Below, piece after piece: positions 27,260-34,949 of a stretch of 64,000 nt of DNA (positions within the stretch are counted from its first letter, which is position 1; every line of letters starts with the position of its first letter). The notes beneath the pieces are model-generated. The model saw nothing but the letters and a program-made list of their open reading frames with translations, was not told the origin of the DNA and made no database searches. The stretch covers positions 32,659 through 96,658 of the forward strand of contig JAIBAG010000008.1 of the NCBI GenBank assembly GCA_019695305.1, read 5' to 3'. Source of the DNA: a bacterium. Its GTDB lineage: Bacteria > UBA10199 > JAIBAG01. The position numbers and the translations under genes were made by a program.

Positions 27260-28369
27260 TTAAGTTTCCATATCCTTTGTTATTGTGGGTTTAGGAGGAA
27301 GTGTTTGTCCCTCGGCAGGGCCATAACGCACAAGATTCATTTTTTCGTGTATTTTGTCGATAGCAGGCACGTTACCCGTTTCCACATAAATAAGCTCTAA
27401 ATTTTTAAGTGAGGTCATGATATCGGGATGATTGATGAGTCCATAATTTTGTTCGGCAATGGCCAAGGCTCTTTTTACCAAGCCCTCGGCTAAGCCAAAT
27501 TGGCCCTGCAAAAAGTAGAGCCCCGAAAAATTATTGAGCACTCGCGGTATTTGTGGGTGTGATGGACCTAAAACTTTTTCCAAACCGGCCAGTGCTTTTT
27601 GATAAATGGGTTCGGCCTCTTTATATTTCCCCTGAACTTTATAGACAGACGCTAAATTGATCTGGCTTAAATAAACATCGGCGCTTTTGTCGCCTTCTTT
27701 TTTAATATAAAGGGCAATTCCTTTATTAAGGGCAATAGTAGCTTCGTCGAAGCGTCGCAAATTTTTAAAAAGAAGTCCCTGATTGTTATAAACCTGGGCT
27801 AAAAAGAGAGCGTTGTCGTTTTCTTTTTTAGATAACACACTGATGGCCTGTGCATATTGTGTTTCGGCTTCGCTGGCATTGCCCTCTAAGCGCGCTACAT
27901 CGGCCAAATTAGCATGCACACGGGCTAAAATTTCGCTGTCGGTACTTACGCCGGTTAATAAGTTTTGTGCTTCGGTTAAATTGATTTTGGCCTTTGCGGT
28001 GTCTTCAATATCCAAATAATTAAGAGCTAAATTGTTGTAGCGCACCGCAATATTTTCTTTAGTGGCGCCGGGGCGTGTTTTTTCAAGCTCTAAGGCCTTT
28101 ATATAATGAGCTTCGGCCTCGGGGTATTTTCCCAAATGACGTTCCAGTTCGGCTACATTGTTATAGGCTTTTGCCAAGTTTTCATCGGTAGCCGGAAAAA
28201 TTTTAATAGCATTGTCTAGAGCGCTAAGAGCTATGGTGAGTGCGCTGTCAAATTTGCCTTTATCGGTTAAATCTTCAAATTGTTTGGTGAGTTTTTTATA
28301 TTCGGAATCATCCGCGGCATGAAGCGGAAGGGATGAAATAAGAAGTAAAACAAAAAAAATCTTCTTCAT
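27260..28369 (-). CDS. Exported TPR (kinesin-light-chain type) protein
   Basis: 369 residues with a signal peptide (MKKIFFVLLLISSLPLHAA). About seven TPR units of ~42 residues with the A..LY..AL pattern (for example KYKEAEPIYQKALAGLEKVLGP) fill the mature part. A short Pro-rich tail ends it. The ATG follows directly on the T-run of the atpE terminator, so the gene is either read through from the atp operon or has its own weak promoter. Role unknown; TPR arrays usually bind proteins. Confidence 0.8.
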   Translation of the reverse strand: MKKIFFVLLLISSLPLHAADDSEYKKLTKQFEDLTDKGKFDSALTIALSALDNAIKIFPATDENLAKAYNNVAELERHLGKYPEAEAHYIKALELEKTRPGATKENIAVRYNNLALNYLDIEDTAKAKINLTEAQNLLTGVSTDSEILARVHANLADVARLEGNASEAETQYAQAISVLSKKENDNALFLAQVYNNQGLLFKNLRRFDEATIALNKGIALYIKKEGDKSADVYLSQINLASVYKVQGKYKEAEPIYQKALAGLEKVLGPSHPQIPRVLNNFSGLYFLQGQFGLAEGLVKRALAIAEQNYGLINHPDIMTSLKNLELIYVETGNVPAIDKIHEKMNLVRYGPAEGQTLPPKPTITKDMET

Positions 28370-28370
28370 A

Positions 28371-28399
28371 AAAAAATAGGGGCCCCAAAGGGGCCCCTA
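28371..28399 (-). terminator. Strong terminator after atpE
   Basis: A perfect 10-bp stem (28377-28386/28390-28399, loop of three) is followed on the minus strand by T6-7 that runs into the TPR gene's ATG. Confidence 0.85.
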
Positions 28400-28414
28400 G
28401 GTGTTACATAAAAA

Positions 28415-28738
28415 TTACAGCTTGCCTACTAACATGAAGGCAATAACGAAAGAGAGGAGCACGAGAGATTCGATAAGAGCCAAACCCAAGATCATGGGAG
28501 TTTGTACTTTCGATTGTGCACCAGGATTACGAGCAATACCTTCCAAAGCAGCCGAAGCAGCTTTGCCTTGGCCTAAAGCGCCACCTAAAGCACCTAAGCC
28601 CATAGAAATGGCGGCGCCAATAGCAATTAAACCGGCGCTGTCGCTAGAAGCGGCTTTAGCGGTTTCTTCGGCCATAGCCAAGCCAACAATGCCAAACTGA
28701 GCTACAATTAAACTCAAAATGCTGAGCAGTTTTTTCAT
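28415..28738 (-). CDS. atpE: F-type ATPase subunit c
   Basis: 107 residues from ATG 28738, preceded by GGAG; an 18-codon longer form is not supported. It is longer than usual (~80) because of an N-terminal hydrophobic segment ending AMAEET that looks like a signal peptide, as in some other c subunits. Two membrane hairpin helices carry Q57 (GQGKAA) and the ion-binding E90 with S91 (LIESL). Q, E and S coincide with the Na+-site ligands of known sodium c-rings, but the following Thr and Tyr are Leu here, so ion choice is open. It sits 144 nt after atpB and before a strong terminator. Confidence 0.92.
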   Translation of the reverse strand: MKKLLSILSLIVAQFGIVGLAMAEETAKAASSDSAGLIAIGAAISMGLGALGGALGQGKAASAALEGIARNPGAQSKVQTPMILGLALIESLVLLSFVIAFMLVGKL

Positions 28739-28882
28739 ACGTTTCTCCAAATAAAATGTTTCTATACGCCGGAATTTTGTAGAGCCAGACACTGTCGGTC
28801 TGTCCCGCCTAGCACCATTGCAAGGTTGAACAGATATTTTGCCGAAAACCCGTCACCGTTTTAAAAAACGGTTTTAGGTCAA

Positions 28883-29581
28883 TCAGTGTTCTTCGTGTGC
28901 TACGGCCAAACCAATATAAATGGTAGACAGAAGCGAAAACACAAAGGCCTGGACCAAAGCTACGAAAATTCCAAAGGCCATAAAAACAATAGGGACAATA
29001 AGGGGCACAAGCCCCGAAAAAATTCCAAGAACAATATGGTCACCGGTTAAATTGGCATACAAACGAACGGCCAACGTAACGGGGCGTACAGCATGCGATA
29101 CTAATTCGATGGCAAATAAAAGAGGGGCAATCCATAAAACTGGGCCCATAAAATGTTTTAAGTAATTGACCAAACCTTGTTCACGTATGCCCACATAGTT
29201 GTAATAAACAAAAACAACAATAGACACGGCGTAGTTGGTATTTACATTACCAGTAGCAGGGTCAAAACCTGGGATAGCGCCTAATAAATTGTTGAACAGT
29301 ACGTAAACAAACACTGCACCAATTATAGGGAAATAATATTTTGCATCGTGGCCAATAATGCTTTCCATCAATTCCAATACTCCTTGAGTGATAGATTGGA
29401 ATAAGTTTTTGAGAGATAAACGGCCATCGGGAACAAGTTCTTCTTCTACCGTGCCTAAGTTAGCACGATAAATGAGGGCTGCAATTATAATAAGAGTTCC
29501 TACAAAGGCGCCGGTAAAAACGTGTATATATTCATGAGGGATATGCAAGAAGGTGGCAAATAAATTAAGACCGTGTTCCAT
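28883..29581 (-). CDS. atpB: F-type ATPase subunit a
   Basis: 232 residues from ATG 29581; a start 25 codons earlier would lie inside atpI and adds a charged segment. Multi-span membrane protein with the essential stator arginine in LAVRLYANL (R173), the residue that interacts with the c-ring carboxylate. It forms the ion half-channels of F0. It lies 4 nt after atpI. The remaining F1 and stator genes are not in this window, as in many deltaproteobacteria where F0 and F1 clusters are separate. Confidence 0.95.
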   Translation of the reverse strand: MEHGLNLFATFLHIPHEYIHVFTGAFVGTLIIIAALIYRANLGTVEEELVPDGRLSLKNLFQSITQGVLELMESIIGHDAKYYFPIIGAVFVYVLFNNLLGAIPGFDPATGNVNTNYAVSIVVFVYYNYVGIREQGLVNYLKHFMGPVLWIAPLLFAIELVSHAVRPVTLAVRLYANLTGDHIVLGIFSGLVPLIVPIVFMAFGIFVALVQAFVFSLLSTIYIGLAVAHEEH

Positions 29582-29585
29582 TTTA

Positions 29586-29993
29586 TTAATTTTCCTTTCT
29601 GGGGACAAAAACACTGCGAACGCTCTCGCCAATAATACCAACAATGATGGCACCAAAACCGGCTACAAAAGCCATGGTGTTGACGCGCACCTGTAAAATC
29701 ATAAAGCCCGACAAGGCAATAAGGCCGATGATTTTAAGGAAAAACAAAAAACCAACTGAAGCTTTGGGAGCTTCGGGAGCCAGTAGTTTTTCCACAAAAA
29801 ATTTAATAAATCTAAAATTACAAATACCAACAATAGCACCTGTAGTAAAACCACCAATTACAGAAAACGAAGGCCAAAATAAATAAGCCGAAACAATAAG
29901 GCCAAGAACAGCATATGTAAGCGCTATTTTTTGTACAGTATGAAGCGGGATAAGTTCTTCTTTAGATACTGTTTGTGTAGTTGTGCTAATCAT
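29586..29993 (-). CDS. atpI: ATP synthase subunit I (AtpI)
   Basis: 135 residues with four predicted membrane helices and few polar residues in them, in the atp operon position just before atpB. AtpI proteins of this type assist c-ring assembly. It overlaps the atpZ stop by ATGA. Identification rests on size, topology and position, as the family is poorly conserved. Confidence 0.75.
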   Translation of the reverse strand: MISTTTQTVSKEELIPLHTVQKIALTYAVLGLIVSAYLFWPSFSVIGGFTTGAIVGICNFRFIKFFVEKLLAPEAPKASVGFLFFLKIIGLIALSGFMILQVRVNTMAFVAGFGAIIVGIIGESVRSVFVPRKEN

Positions 29994-30262
29994 TCGTTGT
30001 TGCTGTAGCGGTTTAACAATCTGACCAGGTTGTAAAAACCAACGACGGCTCCTGTTACAATACCAGCAATGGCAATCCAGGGTTTGGTGTTAAAATGAGT
30101 ATCGGCCAAGCCCCCCAGCCATAATCCGGCTACAATGGACAAAACCAACTGAAACCCAACCGCACCGTAAATGGCGAAAGCTTTATAAAAGCTTTGGTTC
30201 TCCTGTTGATCGTTTGGTTCTTTATCCAAAGTGGAGGCGGGATTACCATGCGGAAGGCGCAT
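29990..30262 (-). CDS. atpZ: AtpZ/AtpQ-like F0 assembly protein
   Basis: 90 residues: a polar N-terminus and two membrane helices with the family pattern GLWLGGLADTHF and GAVVGFYNLVRLL. It is the first gene of atpZ-atpI-atpB-atpE, overlapping atpI by 4 nt. Related AtpZ/AtpI proteins form a Ca2+/Mg2+ transporter or c-ring chaperone next to the F0 genes. Confidence 0.75.
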   Translation of the reverse strand: MRLPHGNPASTLDKEPNDQQENQSFYKAFAIYGAVGFQLVLSIVAGLWLGGLADTHFNTKPWIAIAGIVTGAVVGFYNLVRLLNRYSNNE

Positions 30263-30336
30263 GAGTCAAATATTTCTTTTGGTTTTTTTGATCAATTTTT
30301 AAGGAATAAGTATTTGATATTACTTATATATTTCCC

Positions 30337-30483
30337 ATGGCTGAGTTTGAAGATAGTGATCAATCAATTTTAGGATGCGGGCTCTGTCATCTCGTGTTTT
30401 TTTATTTACTCATTAAGAGTTTAAGCCGCTCTTCTCGCGAGTTCAAAAACGAAGTGCAGCTTAGGCGTTTAAATTCGCATTAA
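30337..30483 (+). CDS. Possible small membrane protein (48 residues)
   Basis: An uninterrupted ATG-to-TAA frame in the 250-bp gap between divergent operons encodes an acidic N-terminus, a GCGLCHLVFLYLLIKSL segment that could span the membrane, and a basic tail. There is no convincing ribosome site before it, only TTTCCC. It might be noise, or a small leader or membrane protein. Nothing else significant is visible in 30263-30513. Confidence 0.25.
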   Translation: MAEFEDSDQSILGCGLCHLVFFYLLIKSLSRSSREFKNEVQLRRLNSH

Positions 30484-30513
30484 AATTGGCTTGAAAACTC
30501 TATCAAGGAGTAC

Positions 30514-30696
30514 ATGAAAAAAACCGGCATTAAGCAAAAAACCAAGGCTATTAAGCAGGCTGTGGCCGAAGCGCTGGAAATGCGTAAAAAGAAAACGCCC
30601 AAGGCCGATTTTTCGGACCTTTTGGGAATAGGGCTTAGGGTGCCTCCAAAAGGAATTCCAACTATAGCGGATGAAGATGAATTGTGGGGAGAATAA
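30514..30696 (+). CDS. Probable VapB-type antitoxin
   Basis: 60 residues, basic N-terminus with a helical KAIKQAVAEALEMRKKK segment, ending in an acidic tail (IADEDELWGE), the usual toxin-wrapping part of an antitoxin. AAGGAG precedes the ATG. The stop codon directly abuts the VapC start (TAAATG), so the pair is coupled. DNA-binding family not recognised with certainty. Confidence 0.65.
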   Translation: MKKTGIKQKTKAIKQAVAEALEMRKKKTPKADFSDLLGIGLRVPPKGIPTIADEDELWGE

Positions 30697-31071
30697 ATGG
30701 TTATTGATACCTCGGCTCTTTTATCTGTTTTATTTAACGAACCTACGGCTTCCTGGGTTTTAGAACAACTGGATCTTCACAAGGGGCAATGGAGAATGAG
30801 TACGGTTAATTTGGCCGAGGTATTTATTCTTGTTAAAAAATACCAACCCCAACTTTATAAAACAATTGAGACCAATGTTCTTTCAAAACCAATACGGTAT
30901 GTTCCTCCTCAAATAAAACATGTGCAAGTGGTGGCTGTGGCTCGCGATAAATATCCCATCAATCTCGGCGATTGCTTTGCCTATGCGCTGGCGATGGATG
31001 AAGGCTGCCCCCTCTTAACCCTCGATAAAGATTTTAAAAAAACCGATGTTCAGGTGCTGATTCCTCGGTAA
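30697..31071 (+). CDS. vapC: VapC-type PIN-domain ribonuclease toxin
   Basis: 124 residues with the four acidic PIN residues: D4 (VIDTSAL), E41 (NLAEVF), D92 (LGDCFAYALA) and D110 or D112 (LTLDKDF), which bind Mg2+ for RNA cleavage. The small basic/acidic gene directly upstream is its likely antitoxin. PIN toxins usually cut tRNA or rRNA. The specific target is unknown. Confidence 0.85.
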   Translation: MVIDTSALLSVLFNEPTASWVLEQLDLHKGQWRMSTVNLAEVFILVKKYQPQLYKTIETNVLSKPIRYVPPQIKHVQVVAVARDKYPINLGDCFAYALAMDEGCPLLTLDKDFKKTDVQVLIPR

Positions 31072-31186
31072 TATTCTCCAAAAACTCTCTTTTTCCCGCA
31101 ACTTTACCCCCTTAATTTGCCGATAATACTACTAAGAGTACTTTTAAGGTTCATCCAAACCATGTACACTCATTTATAGGTAAATT

Positions 31187-32281
31187 ATGGCCGACGATTC
31201 ATCCCAAGAGAAAACCGAAGACGCGACCCCCAAACGCTTAAGGGAAGCCCGCGACAAAGGGCAGGTGCCTAAAAGTAAGGATGTAAGCCAGGTGGCAGTT
31301 TTAGTGTTATGCTTTATTGCCATGGCTGCCTCTATGAGTTACATGGCGGGCGAATTTAAAAGGTATTTTGAACTCTGCTTTAAATCCATCGGACAAAATG
31401 AAATAACGTGGGCTGTGGTGTACGAGCTTGGAAAACTGGGAACGTTTACCATGATTAAAACCCTGTTGCCTATTTTACTTACCGGGGTGGTGGTGGGTTA
31501 TTTGGCAGGGCTTTTACAAGTGGGGGCTATTTTTACGGGTGATCCGTTAACGCCCAAGCCTGAACGCCTAAACCCTATTGAAGGCTTAAAAAACATGTTT
31601 AAGGTAACGGTGCTTATTGAGCTTGTTAAAAATATCGCCAAAATTGCCGTGGTTTTTTATTTGGCCTACACCTCTATTTATAAGGCACTGGATGCCGTTA
31701 TTCAGTCATCGCGCGTTGATATGATGATTTCGGCTGGTATTACGAGTGATATTATTACCGAATTTTTAGTAAAAGTGTTTATCTGCTTTATTGTGATTTC
31801 GGGTTTAGATTATGCGTTGCAGCGTTGGGATTTTATGAAAAATATGCGCATGTCTAAAGATGAAGTGAAGCGCGAGTATAAGCAAGACGAAGGTGATCCG
31901 GCGGTAAAAGGTGAGCGTAAAAGACTTCATCGCGAGATGGCTTTTGGAGATGCCAAACAAGCGGTAAAAAAAGCAGATGTAGTGGTTACTAACCCTACCC
32001 ATGTTGCCTGTGCGTTGCAATACGATAAAGCTGAAATGGCTTCTCCTACGCTCACCATGAAGGGTCAGCGTAAATTTGCGGAGTGGATGATTGAAATTGC
32101 CGAAGCTGAAGGCGTGCCGGTTATTCGCAATATTCCGCTAGCGTGGTCGCTTTTACATTTGGAAATTGGCGAGGAAATTCCGGAAGAGCTTTACGAAGCT
32201 GTTGCCGAAGTACTGACTCTGGTTTACGAAATGAAAAATGAAGAGAAACCTAAAGATCCTCAGAATGCTATTTTTGTTTGA
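31187..32281 (+). CDS. Type III secretion export-switch protein (SctU/FlhB family), orphan
   Basis: 364 residues. The N-terminal EKTEDATPKRLREARDKGQV signature leads into four membrane helices (to about 215) and a cytoplasmic domain with the autocleavage motif N269-P-T-H272, where the protein self-cuts after Asn to switch substrate class. The C-terminus follows the family (IPLAWSLL...IPEELYEAVAEVL). No other export-apparatus or flagellar gene is in this window, so whether it serves a flagellum or an injectisome is unknown. The gene ends next to a palindromic element and faces FHA and TPR genes. Confidence 0.85.
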   Translation: MADDSSQEKTEDATPKRLREARDKGQVPKSKDVSQVAVLVLCFIAMAASMSYMAGEFKRYFELCFKSIGQNEITWAVVYELGKLGTFTMIKTLLPILLTGVVVGYLAGLLQVGAIFTGDPLTPKPERLNPIEGLKNMFKVTVLIELVKNIAKIAVVFYLAYTSIYKALDAVIQSSRVDMMISAGITSDIITEFLVKVFICFIVISGLDYALQRWDFMKNMRMSKDEVKREYKQDEGDPAVKGERKRLHREMAFGDAKQAVKKADVVVTNPTHVACALQYDKAEMASPTLTMKGQRKFAEWMIEIAEAEGVPVIRNIPLAWSLLHLEIGEEIPEELYEAVAEVLTLVYEMKNEEKPKDPQNAIFV

Positions 32282-32295
32282 TATTTGCGTGGATC

Positions 32296-32484
32296 GCCCT
32301 TTCCCGGTAAAATTTTTTTCTGATTTTGAAAGGACCGCTTGTTGTTGACGGTTTGTGCTGGATATCGCCGGTCCCACTGCGTGGGGCCCTCCGGCTGGGG
32401 CATGAGTTTTCTTTTGGGGTTGCTTGGTTTTGGGTGAGCGGTCCACAGAACAAAATCAGAAAAAAATTTTACCGGGGAAAGGGC
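32296..32484. repeat. 189-bp MITE-like element with 33-bp terminal inverted repeats
   Basis: The left arm 32296-32328 and right arm 32451-32484 are reverse complements over 33 bp apart from one inserted base. A second pair (32332-32339/32437-32444, ggaccgct/agcggtcc) continues the stem inward, so much of the unit can fold as one hairpin. The arms have A/T tracts; the interior is GC-rich. It lies between convergent sctU and the FHA gene, 4 nt from the latter's stop, and may also terminate both transcripts. Confidence 0.65.
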
Positions 32485-32488
32485 TTTT

Positions 32489-33577
32489 TTATAATAAATA
32501 AAGAATTAACCCTAAAGCTGCTACCAAAATAATTCCCCCAGCAGCCATGAGAACAATCTCTAGCGTATCAAATTTTAATTTGGGGCCGGTGGGTTTGGGT
32601 GCTTCTGGTGTTTCGGGCTCGCCCGATTTTTCTTCACTTTTTGGTGTTTCTTCTTTTTTAGGTTCTTCAGCTTTAACTTCTGGTTCGGGTTTTGTTTCGG
32701 GTTTGGCGTCCGGTTTAGGTTCTTCCTTTTTATCTTCAACGCTCATTTTAGCAGCTGGCGAAATCTGTTCTTCTTTTTTGGGTTCTTCTTTTTTTGGTTG
32801 AGGCTTTTCTTCTTCTACAGGTCTTAATTTTTCAGCTTCTAGCTTGGCTTTGTTTTCGTAATCACGCGTTAAAGCTTCCATGTCAATATCTTGAGGGTTA
32901 CGAAACAAAAATTTGATGGTTCCTAGCGTAATGGTATCGCCATCTTTTAACGTGGCTTCATTAACCTTGCGGTTATTAACATAAGTTCCGTTTTTGCTAT
33001 TGTTGTCGGTAAGAGTAATGCCGCCCCATTTGCGGCTTAAAACGGCGTGTTTACGGCTAATCACGTTGGAATCAATTGAAAACTGGCAGGTAGGGTCACG
33101 GCCAATAGCTAATTCTGGGATGTCGTCTGTTAATGTTACTTTGCGGCCTTTTGTTTCGGGAGAAATCCCTTCTAGACGTGGCAGGGCTTCTACATCAAGC
33201 GCCGACAGCACTTTTTTAATCATCTTAATTTCAATAATACCCGAATCGGTTTGATCTTCAAAAATTCCCTGGTCTTCCTCGGTAATTTCAAAACTAATAT
33301 CAAATTCCTCTACACGGATATTGTCTTTATCGGTCAGTAAATTTTTTTCGTGTGGTTTTAAAGCTTTGTTATTAAGCAGGGTGCCGTTACCGCTCTCTAA
33401 ATCAACCAAATAAAAATCGTTATTCATGCGAATAATTTCGGCGTGCTTGCGCGAGATGGTTTCGCTATCAAGCGAAATATCGTTTTTACCACGACGACCA
33501 ATTAAAATTTGGTCTTTTTTTACATGAACACTTTGCGAGGTGCCTGTTTTGCGGTTTTTAATGGTAAATTTTGGCAT
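32489..33577 (-). CDS. Double-FHA, tail-anchored membrane protein
   Basis: 362 residues. Two forkhead-associated domains (about 5-100 and 145-230) each carry the GR...SRKHA...NGT phosphothreonine-binding core (IGRRGKND/ISRKHAEI/SGNGTLLNN and IGRDPTC/ISRKHAVL/SKNGTYVNN). A Lys/Glu/Pro-rich segment follows, and one C-terminal membrane helix (VLMAAGGIILVAALGLILYLL) ends the protein, so the FHA domains face the cytoplasm. Such proteins recruit Thr-phosphorylated partners. The kinase is not in the window. It lies 10 nt after the TPR gene, in one operon. Confidence 0.85.
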   Translation of the reverse strand: MPKFTIKNRKTGTSQSVHVKKDQILIGRRGKNDISLDSETISRKHAEIIRMNNDFYLVDLESGNGTLLNNKALKPHEKNLLTDKDNIRVEEFDISFEITEEDQGIFEDQTDSGIIEIKMIKKVLSALDVEALPRLEGISPETKGRKVTLTDDIPELAIGRDPTCQFSIDSNVISRKHAVLSRKWGGITLTDNNSKNGTYVNNRKVNEATLKDGDTITLGTIKFLFRNPQDIDMEALTRDYENKAKLEAEKLRPVEEEKPQPKKEEPKKEEQISPAAKMSVEDKKEEPKPDAKPETKPEPEVKAEEPKKEETPKSEEKSGEPETPEAPKPTGPKLKFDTLEIVLMAAGGIILVAALGLILYLL

Positions 33578-33587
33578 TTTTTCGTGA

Positions 33588-34817
33588 TTATTTAGGGCAT
33601 CCGCCTAATTGTGTTATTTGCACTTTGAGTTTCTCTCTGTCCAGAGGAATATCTACGGTTTTTAGTTTAGATAAAGTACACAAGTATTGTGCGGCCTTGG
33701 TTTTATCGCCGGTTTGTTGGTACAAGTTGCCCAAGGTAAAAAGAGTACGCGCATGGTTTGCATCAAGCTCCAATGTTTTTTGATACCATTTAAGTGCTTC
33801 ATCGGTTTTGCCATCGCTTTGGTAGGTATAGCCTACACTAAATGCGGCATCGGTAAAATTGGGTTTTAATTTAAGGGCCGACATATAGGCTTTAACCGCT
33901 TCGGCAAAATGGCTATTGGCTTCGCCTCCATTCCCGTTATTTTTGGCCATGAGTGCCAAGTTATAATGGGCAAAGCCGGCGTTAAAATAGGCTTTCTCGT
34001 TGGCGGGCATTTTGGCCACTACTTTGTCAAATTCGTTAAGCGCCATCGCGTAATTTTTTTCCTTTAAAAAACTCACGCCCATATTGAGATGAGCTTCTGG
34101 TGAATCGGGCTCGTTTGACATGGCATGCGAGAGAGCTTGTTGTGCCTTTAAGGTTTCACCTGTTTTTGTATATAAATTGGCCAAATTTACCCAGGCTTCG
34201 TTTAATTGGGGATTTATTTCTAACGCAAGTTTATAGCGAATAATGGCTTTTTCGGTATCGCCATTTTCTTGAAACAACTTTGCCAGTTCATGATGCGCAT
34301 AAGGATGTTCGGCATTAAAGGTGGTGGCCTGAATGAGTGCGTTAATAGCTAGTTTTCTTTTTTCTGGATCCTTTGGGCCCATGGCCACATAAGTAAGTCC
34401 CATGTTATAAAAAGCATCGCTAAACTGTTTGTTATATTTGATGGCCTTTTTAAATTCGCTAATGGCATCATCAAAACGGCCCAAGCTATAATAGATGGTT
34501 CCCAAATGATTATAGGGAGAAGCGTATTTAGAATCGAGACTAATGGCTTTTTGCAGCGCTTGTGTAGCAAGCTCCATTTGACCTTTAAATTTATAGGCTA
34601 GCCCCAAGTTGTTCCAGGCCTCTACATAGCTAGGCGACACCTCGGTTGCTGTTTTACATTCAAAAATAGCGCGCTCATTATTGCCATCGTGCATGGCGGT
34701 AACGCACTGGTTGTTGTGGTATATGGCGCGTTCTGCGGGTTTAGAAGCCTTGTCTTTGGCCAAAGCAGGTGTAGCCAGTAACATAAGAGATAGAAAGATA
34801 AACTTCATAGATTTCAA
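33588..34817 (-). CDS. Exported TPR protein, cotranscribed with the FHA protein
   Basis: 409 residues. A signal peptide (MKSMKFIFLSLMLLATPALA) is followed by about nine TPR units of 34 residues with the usual pattern (for example EAWNNLGLAYKFKGQMELATQAL). Several Cys residues occur near the ends. It is the first gene of the pair with the FHA protein (10-nt gap) and divergent from the helicase gene. It may be a periplasmic scaffold; the family is too broad for a function. Confidence 0.8.
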   Translation of the reverse strand: MKSMKFIFLSLMLLATPALAKDKASKPAERAIYHNNQCVTAMHDGNNERAIFECKTATEVSPSYVEAWNNLGLAYKFKGQMELATQALQKAISLDSKYASPYNHLGTIYYSLGRFDDAISEFKKAIKYNKQFSDAFYNMGLTYVAMGPKDPEKRKLAINALIQATTFNAEHPYAHHELAKLFQENGDTEKAIIRYKLALEINPQLNEAWVNLANLYTKTGETLKAQQALSHAMSNEPDSPEAHLNMGVSFLKEKNYAMALNEFDKVVAKMPANEKAYFNAGFAHYNLALMAKNNGNGGEANSHFAEAVKAYMSALKLKPNFTDAAFSVGYTYQSDGKTDEALKWYQKTLELDANHARTLFTLGNLYQQTGDKTKAAQYLCTLSKLKTVDIPLDREKLKVQITQLGGCPK

Positions 34818-34949
34818 TATTTTCCATGAAATTTAGCAAAAAAGCTATTAATTTTAAGTAATTATTGTTAGGTTTACCGCCTTCAGCATTTCGGCATCTC
34901 CTGAGTCTAAAGTTGTCTCATTAAATGATAGAAATACTGTGAATATTTT

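Noticed and set aside
28415..28738. Firm call of a sodium-driven ATP synthase
   Set aside because: Only part of the Na+ ligand set is present; the Thr and Tyr positions are Leu.
31187..32281. Complete type III secretion or flagellar locus
   Set aside because: Only one export-apparatus gene is found; the neighbours are VapBC, FHA and TPR genes.
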